DNA of 56,271 bases from Chara braunii (Eukaryota; Streptophyta; Charophyceae; Charales; Characeae): positions 109,263 through 165,533 of the forward strand of contig BFEA01000697.1 of NCBI GenBank assembly GCA_003427395.1. The letters are read 5' to 3'. The notes under the pieces are model-generated. The model saw only the letters and a program-made list of their open reading frames with translations, ran no database searches and had not been told where the DNA came from. This document shows, piece after piece, positions 10,840 to 19,531 of this stretch. Within the stretch, counting starts at the first letter, position 1, and every line of letters starts with the position of its first letter. Both the position numbers and the translations under genes were made by a program.

Positions 10840-11343
10840 CTACTGAGAGTATTCTTTTTTAGCTCTATTCACTTTCCATGCAAACTTTATCATGACATAC
10901 CAGTTGTCATTAGATAGATTAATATCAGGTAAATGAGGAACTGGGAGTCCATCAAAGACAGTAAACTGAGTAGATCCAGTGAAGCATTTGTTCTCTCTCT
11001 GAAGCCTCTCTTTCTCTTTCAGTACTACCTCTTCAGCAAATCCTCTGCATCTCCCATACACTGCATCAGCGCTTCTTTCTTTTGGAACATAGATTCTCAC
11101 GTCATAAACATCCAAATCCGTAAAATAGAATGTCAGTACATATAACCGTTCCTGATTCCATCCGCTTTCGACCATCTCATATCTAACAATCTCATATGGG
11201 AACACCCCTTTCTTACTTAAAGTGTTCAGTGACTTTAGGAGACACTCAACTTCCCCCTGACTCAGGTCTGAACCTCTGCCGAATTTTTGCCTTCTCTGTC
11301 TGATTTCTTCTGCTGAAATCTCTCTAGTTCTCATGACCACCAT
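10840..11343 (-). pseudogene. Repeated YDxRxYV domain, copy 2 (longest open pre-gag ORF)
   Basis: A 167-codon open segment. After a basic N-terminus (REISAEEIRQRRQKFGRG) come LSKKGVFPYEIVRYEMVESG, a beta strand (LYVLTFYFTDLD), the core VYDVRIYVPKE, a long charged helix (AEEVVLKEKERLQREN), then FDGLPVPHLPDI and W..MI..A. The same blocks in the same order appear at 11737, 10834 and 13224. Total unit length is about 130 residues. No zinc, nucleotide-binding or catalytic motif is visible. A run of seven A near 11340 probably caused the frame change from copy 1. It may be an extra structural domain ahead of Gag; this is inference. Confidence 0.65.
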
Positions 11344-11359
11344 TTTTTTCCTCCCTTGT

Positions 11360-11800
11360 GAATACCATGTTGATTATTGACAGCCAGTTAGTCCCATCAC
11401 AATAGTTGTTAGGTATAGGAGGAATCGGAATAGTCTCATATGTTATCGGCATTAAACCCCATTCCACTTTCTTCTTCTGTTTAATTAATTCCGCATTCTC
11501 ATCATAAAGAGATTGGATTGCAATTTTTCATAACCAGTTGAAGGTCTCACCATCGTCACAGTCTCCCTTCTTGACATAGGGACGGATATCATAAATATTT
11601 CCCTCCAAGAAGCGAGCCAGCACTACGCTGATGGCCGAATTACTAGAACGGTAGACCCAACAATGCTCATACAGATAGGGAAATATCCCTTTGGTAGTTA
11701 CTTTTGAAAGTTCTCTCAGTCCATCAGAAGTTAGCATTCTTGATGAATTCCCCGAGCTCTTGATTCTTCCTTTCCCTTCTCATTGTTCAGAAGACATCAT
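11360..11800 (-). pseudogene. Repeated YDxRxYV domain, copy 1 (start of the internal coding region)
   Basis: The likely start is the first of two adjacent ATGs at 11800-11795, about 260 bases downstream of the primer site. The frame (MMSSEQ, TGA, then KGRIKSSGNSSRMLTSDG) reaches GIFPYLYEHCWVY, a strand (AISVVLARF), the core NIYDIRPYVKKGD, a TGA at 11530-11528, a helix, KKKVEWG, YETIPIPPIP and DGTNWLSIINM. It is the clearest internal match to the LTR-encoded copy at 13224-12568, which has YDLRPYLKKG and PPVPSFLTDGTSWLDMI. The frame is otherwise intact. Function is unknown. Confidence 0.6.
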
Positions 11801-12056
11801 AGGTTCATGAGGCATACATGAATTCAAGCCTTTTCCAGTCAATAATATCAGTCTCCTTCTCCAGTCAAGTGTGGTACCTCACACAAGAAAGGAATAAGAC
11901 ACAGTTAGCAGTCGTAACTCTCAAAAGAATCGAGACTCAATGAGAATAATGAGATCAATAGAAAGCTCACAACGTTGTCAACAATTCTCATGCCGTAATC
12001 AAAGCTCAAATATGATGATGACCCAAGCTCGTTCCACACACGAAAATTTTTTTATG

Positions 12057-12074
12057 TCCCCGGCAACGGCGCCA
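12057..12074 (-). other. Primer binding site (tRNA-Asp type)
   Basis: The minus strand reads TGGCGCCGTTGCCGGGGA from 12074 to 12057. This is the 18-nt primer site known from many plant gypsy elements (for example Athila) and complementary to a tRNA-Asp 3' end. Four bases (tttt) separate it from the TG at 12079 that starts the LTR on the plus strand. It fixes the 5' LTR inner boundary and the element's minus orientation. Confidence 0.93.
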
Positions 12075-12496
12075 TTTTTGTCGCACTTTTTCCAGTCGGT
12101 CCACTTCGGGCGACCGGAAAGCCAACAGGCTATCACGCAGGATTTTGTAAGTGAGTTGGAATAAATAAAATAAATTAAATAATGCAAATCCCTTCCTATT
12201 GTGTGCGTCCGAATTCGAGCGAGACCCTTCAATTGCGGTTTTCGCCGGTCCCCTGCCTTGGGAATCTTTTATTTTGATTCGGAACAACAGAGATTTATGC
12301 AAATAACAATTATAAAATTATGGGGTGCTATGCATGTATCACTTATGTAAATCTGATTTTGAGAACTTTGACAGAATCATCCACGAAAGCAATCATCAGG
12401 CAAGATTAATGCAAGGAGCAAGGCCGACTGACTCAAGCAATAACAGGTTCAAATGAATGAGGGAAGAATGAGAACTCATAATAATCTCAGAAAATA

Positions 12497-12506
12497 CATA
12501 TAAACG
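12497..12506 (-). promoter_or_regulatory. Candidate LTR TATA box
   Basis: The minus strand reads cgtttatatg about 420 bases before the end of the 5' LTR, immediately downstream of the LTR-encoded ORF. If used, R-U5 would be about 400 bp and the ORFs at 13224 and 17972 would lie in U3. Only motif and position support it. Confidence 0.35.
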
Positions 12507-12567
12507 AGCATGGTCAGCACCTCTCAAGAGTCCTCACTCATCCCTCTAGTCGGTCTCTCTCAATCTC

Positions 12568-13224
12568 TCATTTCGCGGTCCATCTCTGGTACTGTGAACC
12601 ACGCCCACGTACAATCTGAGATTGAGGCCTCGTGACAAAGAGCCACCTGAAGCCAACAAGCTCTGAACATGACCATCCAAGGTACATGACACGAAAATTA
12701 ACCATAGAGCGGAACTCCTCCCACAGTGTAGGCAGTCCGTCCACTGAAAAGACCCCTCGTCTGAGGTAGGGATACTCGGTAGGCTCAGTCAGTGCCTCAA
12801 TGTCAATTATTGCTGGAGAGATATACCTTTTTGCCAAGCTGATCATGTCAAGCCAACTCGTGCCATCTGTGAGGAAAGAAGGAACAGGAGGCCTGGGATA
12901 GTCGGTATAAAGTTTTGGCCCAAAGTTGCGGATCAGCGTAGTGCCACCCTCATCGAGCTCCCTCTCTCTCTGCTCAAGGTATTTGGTGGCTAAGACCCAG
13001 ACTGGATCGAAAAGTTCATGAGCTTCTTTGCCCTTCTTCAGGTAAGGCCTCAGGTCGTAGATAGTGTCATCAACAAAACTGGTCTGGACTATAAAGATTG
13101 ACAGATCTCCTTGTCTAAAACCAATGGCACTAGCATACTGATAGTTGAATGCCTCTTTGCATGAACTCTGATTGAGATTGGCCAGCACTGACTTGCTGAC
13201 TTGAAAGGATTCGACCGTACTCAT
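12568..13224 (-). CDS. LTR-encoded ORF with YDxRxYV domain
   Basis: A 218-codon frame without interruption, starting at ATG 13224 (MSTVESFQVSK). It contains the repeated domain in full: FNYQYASAIGFRQGDLSIFI, the core TIYDLRPYLKKGKE, a helix (ATKYLEQRERELDEG), then DYPRPPVPSFLTDGTSWLDM and ISLAKRYI. A second, partial copy follows (YPYLRRGVFSV ... WEEFRSMVNFRVMYLGW) before a basic C-terminus. It is the longest intact ORF of this family here, while the internal copies are broken. It sits about 490 bp from the LTR inner end, upstream of a TATA-like motif, so it may lie in U3. Expression would then come from the 3' LTR copy of the RNA or from its own promoter. Function is unknown. Confidence 0.55.
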   Translation of the reverse strand: MSTVESFQVSKSVLANLNQSSCKEAFNYQYASAIGFRQGDLSIFIVQTSFVDDTIYDLRPYLKKGKEAHELFDPVWVLATKYLEQRERELDEGGTTLIRNFGPKLYTDYPRPPVPSFLTDGTSWLDMISLAKRYISPAIIDIEALTEPTEYPYLRRGVFSVDGLPTLWEEFRSMVNFRVMYLGWSCSELVGFRWLFVTRPQSQIVRGRGSQYQRWTAK

Positions 13225-13228
13225 GAAG

Positions 13229-16200
13229 AATGACTCCTATTGGCTGCAGATGGCTGCTGATTCGACTCTTGAGTTGATTGCTGATCTGACTGCGTTTCCT
13301 GATTACCTGCTGGTCTGATTGTTGATCTGAATACCTTCTCTAAATACTGATTAAGAATTGACCGTCGCTTAAGATGTTGATCAAAAGCTGGTTAAATGTT
13401 GCTTGGTTGCTGACTGAAGACTGAACGTTGTTGTTTGACCACTTACTGTGAAAACTGAGTGCTGTTGGAATTTGCTGATAGAGAGAAAAATGTTAAAAGT
13501 CAAGTTATCTGTCGCCTGCCAATGAATGCCTGCAGNCAGATCGAGTTAACCGTTTGCTAAACACCTATGGATTAAGTAGTGGTTGAACNGCTTGTTGAAA
13601 ACTGTCCCAATCTGAACACAGTTTTGAGTACAGTCCCAGGTGCTGCTCCNAAAANTGTTCTAAAAGTCGGTTCNGAATACCATTTCTCCAAAGAAATGCT
13701 GCCTTAAGGGNTGTTTTTCTCCCCCCCCTNTTTTTCTTTTTTTCCTTTTAGTCNCAGTTTCTGGTTGCGGNCTTTGNCCCNTAATCTGTTAGNTNTTNTG
13801 GTTACTGATCCAATCANTGTCTNGCCACCACTTGGTTACCGGTTGACTGNTGTAGTTGAAATTGTCACTCTTAAGTGNCGTTTCTGACCACTGATTGGTT
13901 GCTGAATGTCGATCAAATAAAGGGTCGAGCAGCGGCTGGTATAATGATCAAGTAGCGACTGAGCACCGCTCCGAGTATTGTTATGAGCAGAGTCTCGAGT
14001 GCAGTTCCAAGTATGATTTCCGAGTATGATCCAGAGTATGGCTCAGAGTATAATTCCAATTATGGTTCTGAGAACGGTCCTAAGTATACTCTGGACGCCT
14101 TTCGAATACTTGTCCTGGATACCGTTCTCAAAGACTGCCTCAGAAAAACCATCCTCTGACTGCCATTTTCGGTTGNCGTTCTGATTACTGTTCTGATCTC
14201 AANGTATGAATGCTAATCCCAACCTAGCCCCAGTTCTGGCTGTCTGAATATGTACCGAGTGTTCNGATTGTTGATTCCCACATCTTCATGCTACGAAAAA
14301 GACTGCAAACCGCCACTGTTTGGACGCTAGTAGAATTCTGGAAATNGTGACCTGAACCCTGTTGGGCTCACGCGAGTTTTCCCTTGGCCTGCTCCACGCT
14401 TTCTAGCGAAGAGCCAGTACTATGCAGTTTGCCGGCAGACCCNTAGAAGTAGGTCACGTATTCAATGTACTTTCTCTATCTTGCTGTTTCGACCNCAAAC
14501 TCTCTTTGAGTTAGCCTATGTTTTTNCATATCCCTACTCGCCTCTTCCTCCCAGCCTTCTCTCTTATCCCTATTCGATCTACCTTTCACCACCAGAATTT
14601 CGTTTTTTTTCATGACTTCTTCACGGNCAGTATCACAGAGTTACCAGGCAGGTATGTGTATACTGAGTTCTCTCACTGTACGCAGGGTTCATCTGTACTT
14701 ATACTTAATTGTCCGAGCCCACACTGGGTTGCCTGGGTCTGTTTTGCAGTTTGTCTAAGTCTGGTTCAAATGAGTCAAAGTCTCTCTGAACTGGGGGCTA
14801 CCATTAGTTCACAGGGTATAGACGCAAGACTGCGAGAGTCCCCNCCCTTTNTGAACTGCCCTCAATTTAGCTCCTCAATTTCGGGACATGGACTCAGCAC
14901 AGTTGGTCCTAATCCCTCAGATAGCAAGGCTTGGGATGCTCTTGCGGAGNACCACTCTGTCCCTCACATACGACTGCACAGACAGATTCCCTCTCAGAGG
15001 CGACTCACGAATTCAATCGGGGCATACTCGCCCCCCCTCCCTTTTCTTTTCTGGCCTTAGTTAAAGATGGACACACCTGCGATAGGCTCAGACAACACCA
15101 NACGATCCCTTACGCATGGAGAATGCGGTGGGGCGACGACAACAAAAGTCTCTTTCACCCGAATAGTGCAACTACAATCTCCACTCANGCTCGCACANTA
15201 CTCTTTGTTATTGATATACGTGAGGCTCAGATCTGAATCTTGCCGAGTGCCAACTAGTTTCGAGACCGTTCCAGATGATCACACTTAAAGAGTCCCAAAA
15301 AAAATATATAGGTCTCGCTAAGTCAGACCTTGAGTACCGTAGCCNNGAGAAATACAACACAAACATAAGATTACTCACCAAACTCTCTCCTCAGATATAG
15401 AGCCCTCTTCTCTCGCATCCTCAAAAGGAAAGNAAATTTAACAATTACAGCCCGGTTCTGCTTAAAACATCACAACACATCACAACAACTTATGGGATTT
15501 TTGCCTTGTTCGTACTTATGATCTGCAATCTGACTCACAGGTGAATTGGCATACCAAAACCCAGTTTGAACGTCCCTCTGAGTATTGCATAATGTGAACT
15601 GTGTGTACTTTTCTCAAACCCACAAATGCACTCTAATTCCCGATCGCTTACCTATTGCCCATTATACACCCGAGCCAGCTAAAAGTAGAATGCATATCAC
15701 TAATCCCCGTCGAGTAAATATTTAGCGAGTAGGTAAGCGACTTTCCTCAGTACTAGTTTTCTATTGTTCATTAATCAAAGCTAGACTGTCAGTAGATAAA
15801 GAAAACAATAGTGACGTCACGATGCACGCTCAATTCAATCCGAGCGGTTGTGAAAGTAACACAAAAGCCCTTCGGCGGCGTCGAGTGGCTGGCCAGAAAG
15901 AAAAAAAAATACTTTTATTAAGAGCAAAAACTTGAGAAGAGTTCAGGGCCAATAGTAAAACTAGCCCCTTTGTCGTACAAAGTTATTTGGCCCTTCCAAG
16001 ACACTACCCACTCACCCTACTAAACGGCCTCATCAAGATTACGCGGGAACGCAACATCAAGGGACTTATTAAAGTTCTTTCGGTTTTGATCGTTGTCAGC
16101 CATCCCCTTAAACGGCGTGTACTTTCGGTACCCAAGTATACTTAGCTGTCAGTTTAGTCCTTTCGGTCTCACAGCCATTACTCCCGTCAAAGATGACTGG

Positions 16201-17320
16201 TCTTCGCGTGTAAAGCATGTACTCGCATCTTCAGTCTATCAGATGTCAGATCTCGTTAGGCTTGCACTGATCACCGAGTTCACTAACCAACAACCAATAC
16301 TTATCACTATCATCCTTCATAACGAAACTTGACATGGCCCCATTCGTAAAGGTAAGTAGCCTGTACGTCCCCTTGCAATTATTCGGACCTCAAGAAGCGA
16401 AGAACGGGTGGGTGTCGCGTTGAAGTCGAATCAAGACTCATGCCGTGAAAAGGTGCTGACGTCAACAATGCTCACAGGTAAGCTTTTCCAAGCAAGCTGT
16501 CTCTCTTTACTCACGCCCATCACGCTCTCGCGTGCGAGCACATCCCCTCGCATCTCTCCCTTCTCTCCATCCTGTATGCAGGCAATGATTAGCACACCGT
16601 TACACTGGTCACCTTTTACCTTCGCAGATTGCGTGCAGAGCCCTTGTCTTCTTCAATCAGCAGGAGGCTAGCGGTGACAAAACAGAAGACCNCGCAAAGA
16701 GAGCTCCAACCGGGGCACAGACAGGAGTAGACAAGAAAAGAAGTTACCTCNAATGCTATCTACCTACACCGAGTGTAGCACCCTCGCACACAGAGAAAAA
16801 ACANCTCACTATTTCATCACCATAGCTATACAGTAGTGGCAGTTAGCAGCGATGACCTCCTCCTTTCCCTCACNCGGCCTCTNACCCAGCTACATGCAGC
16901 CCGCAGCCTATGCGAGCATGTAACGGCTTTCGGCTTGGTCANCACGCTCGCTCATTCTGACTCGAAGAGNNAAAGGGGAACATGTCCACCTCTCCGTAGC
17001 TCATCAAGTACCGCAGTTNGGCCAAGAACAACATCCTCCGNGCGCGCTCAGCTAAGTATTATGCGCGCAAGCACGCTGATAATAGCCGCGCTGCNCAAAC
17101 TCATANCCCACTCATNTGTCAGGTCTCCCTCTCCGATGCCCCCCTCTTCTCACTCGGTTGCGCACCCTCTGCCTTANGTGCCTCTTTGGCGTTGCCTNTC
17201 TCAGTATCCTCCTGTTACTGGTTAGTCACACTTCCAAGTTCAACTGACGTCCGCCTCTTNGCACACNCGCTCAGCTCTGTCCTTCTCTCCCNGTTCTTTA
17301 GAATGACCTTCTCGTTGACT
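13229..17320. other. Non-coding interior of the proposed LTR
   Basis: About 4 kb without a recognisable conserved gene. It holds degenerate short repeats built on ctgattgctgatctg (13250-13340) and gagtatgatcc (13960-14110), and many isolated N bases. Long frames on either strand have skewed, low-information composition. Confidence 0.5.
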
Positions 17321-17322
17321 TC

Positions 17323-17586
17323 TCACTCGTGTCTCTTCCCTTTGCTCTGCTTCTCTCCTTTTTCNTGGCCCCTCGGAGTCGGTTGTCGAGAGCTGGCCTC
17401 GGGTCCCTTTTCCACCNGGGTTGCGGCTCGGTGATGCCTCTGGATCTCACCTGGTCTGTTCCAGGACCTGAGATCCGTCTCTCGGTCTGCGTCACTCATC
17501 TCACTTTCCCCTCCTGAGTCTCTGTCCTGGTGGATCTGCTCCAAGTCCGCTGTGTCCATCGAGGTCTCAGTTTCGTGATAAGTCAC
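17323..17586 (-). pseudogene. Charged segment downstream of the first LTR ORF
   Basis: An open stretch encoding an acidic/basic low-complexity product (SMDTADLEQIHQDRDSGGES, then SRQPTPRG) directly after the 17972-17589 ORF but in another frame. It may be that protein's C-terminal part after a frameshift. Two N bases limit confidence. No domain is recognised. Confidence 0.3.
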
Positions 17587-17588
17587 CG

Positions 17589-17972
17589 TTATCGTAGCCT
17601 TGCCGTCACTCCGTCCNGTCTACAGCGTCTCTCCGCTCGGTCTCTCGCCTNCGAAATCGCGTCCTGCAGCTTCGGGTTAGTCCGCATCTCCCCCTCTCGT
17701 GCTCCCTCCACGTTGATCTTCAGTATCAGTTCATCTCCACCATCGTAATTGAGTATGACGGTAATCCAGGGCCCTTCCCCGGACACGGGCTTCCAACGGG
17801 CCTGGTGATACCNGTACCCGGGCCTATACCCACGCAGCACCATAGCTGCCCTCCCAATAGCCAGCGCCTGCGCAAAATCACCAACTCCCAATAGCACACC
17901 CCTCTACACCGGAGCCTGCGGTACAGACTGNGTGCTACCGGGTGGCTGGCTGCGGACGATATCCCGACTCAT
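17589..17972 (-). pseudogene. First ORF in the LTR, weak relative of the YDxRxYV domain
   Basis: From ATG 17972 (MSRDIVRSQPPGSTQSVPQA) the frame passes one TAG at 17906-17904 and continues as GVLLGVGDFAQALAIG, RWKPVSGEGPWITVILNY, DELILKINVEGAREGE and a helix (RARDRAERR), stopping at 17589. The order of strand, D-containing turn, short strand and arginine-rich helix parallels the 13224 and 11343 proteins, although the YDxR core is not kept. The similarity is a structural impression. Two N positions affect single residues. Confidence 0.4.
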
Positions 17973-18416
17973 TCCTCTCTCTTATAGGGCTTTCCTCTTC
18001 GTTCTGAACGAGGGACNTAGATTAGTCATTTTCAGACCTTACCGCATTTCAAGAAATTTAAAACAATAGATTAATAATTAATCTTTAGAAAATAATACTC
18101 AAGCCCAAAACCCAACGGTTGATCGCGAACTAAACTCGCACTTGTCAGTCCCAGCCCCTAGCGATATGACTGCAGGTTCGGCGCTGCGGTCCCATAACAA
18201 GGTACTAAAGGTCACTTTCCCCTTTTTTNAAAATGCAGCGCAGGCCTATCTTCATCCGGTACCCATGTCCGATGGCAAGGAGGGGGCTTATGACCCTCCA
18301 CGAGGGGGGTGATAAGCCTCCTACCGAGACGGCTGCGGGTGCCCTTCTTTTGGGGCCTANCCNCGCGGCGCTCAGTCGGCGCTCATTCCACAGACAGTGT
18401 TTGCAAGGTCGGTNTA

Positions 18417-18675
18417 CTTAGNCCNTGGACTGNCGGCTCGTAATTCGAACCGTTGGCCTCCCGCGAAAGGACAGGCCAAGAGGCAAAAACTCGAAAATAG
18501 AAAATCTAAGCAATAATAATAAAAGTAATAATGATAATAAACGCAGAGAGAAAACGACGACGCTTCAATTTGGTTCAGCGCCACATTTCCACCTGAATTA
18601 CGACGTAAGTCCACGCACAAAACTTAAAACCCAAAACACGACTACTGGGGTCCTACCGTGCGACTCAGACGAACA
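18417..18675. repeat. Diverged third unit of the LTR tandem repeat
   Basis: Sequence here shares, in order, ttcgaaccgttggcc, gaaaggacagg, an ATAATAATA-rich stretch and gtccacgca ... ggggtcctac with parts of 18747-18990. It shows that the array, and so the LTR, extends left of the segment matched by base 1. Confidence 0.4.
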
Positions 18676-19531
18676 GGTCTGGAACGGGTGATATGCGAGG
18701 AATCGGGCCAGTCTAGGNCACAGGCCACCGCCTGAATAGCGTACAAGTCCACGCAGACCCCATTGTACCTAGTCTCCAATACAACTATCGGGGCCCTACT
18801 GCGCGGAGCTTAGATGCGCAGGTCCAGTACAGGTGATATACGAAAGGTTGGGCCTGGTTAGGCCACATTACCACCGTCTGAACTCAACGCTTGAACCGTT
18901 AACCCCCTTACGAAAAGACAGGTTGAAAAGAGAGGAACCGCGTCGGATATTAGCTGATGGAGATATAATAATAATGATAGTAATAATAAATATAATAAAT
19001 AACAACTTTGAGTGAGATGTAACGACGAACGACTATGGAACGTTGAACTTTCTCGATTAGCAGCCTTCAGTTCACATAGACTAGGCTCTCAAATGTTCAT
19101 TTATTTTCCTTTTCGCATTTTCGCTTTTACTTTCATTTTCTTAGCCCTGTCTTTTAATGATAGTGACCATTGGTCTGTGTACCTGACCCATAACTCAGTA
19201 GAAGGGCACTCGGCACGCAGTAGAAAAGATTGCGCCAGTCCCCTCACTTTTGCGTCCCAGGGCGAACCCGGCGGCTACCACGGCCACAGGCCGGTTGTGC
19301 TCTGCTGTACAGCAGGGCACCGAGCCTGCGTGGACCAATGGAAAGCCCTGTGGCGCACCTTTTTGCTAAGGCAACGCCAACAGGGCTGGTCCGTGCTGAG
19401 ACACATTGCAAGTACCAGGCCTACAGGGGTTCGGAAACTATCCAGCGAGCCGCGGGCCACAAAACGAAATATAGGTACCGGGCAGAGACTTTGGCACACA
19501 GAGGAGGGTCGGGATACCGTGCCCTCCGACA

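Larger units (their letters stand above)
12079..19531 (-). mobile_element. Proposed 7.45-kb 5' LTR of the giant Ty3/gypsy element
   Basis: The inner boundary at 12079 is set by the adjacent primer site. The outer boundary at 19531 is set by the end of the repeat shared with 1-856. The termini are TGTCG and CGACA, a 5-bp inverted repeat as expected for an LTR. No second copy of 12079-12570 was found by eye at 857-3900, so a simple nested element with a short LTR is not supported. The LTR contains two ORFs, tandem repeats and many isolated N positions. The alternative is two nested elements, one having lost its 3' LTR. The decisive missing evidence is the sequence left of base 1. Confidence 0.65.

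Noticed and set aside
12079-12570. Short (about 490-bp) LTR of a nested element ending beside the 12568 ORF
   Set aside because: The CA at 12569-12570 could end an LTR, but no second copy was found by eye between 857 and 3900, and the TGTCG/CGACA pairing favours the long LTR. A computed self-alignment should still test it.
18960-19010. ATAATAATA-rich tract as a replication origin
   Set aside because: It is a simple AT-rich microsatellite within the LTR, present in both LTR copies; no other origin feature is visible.
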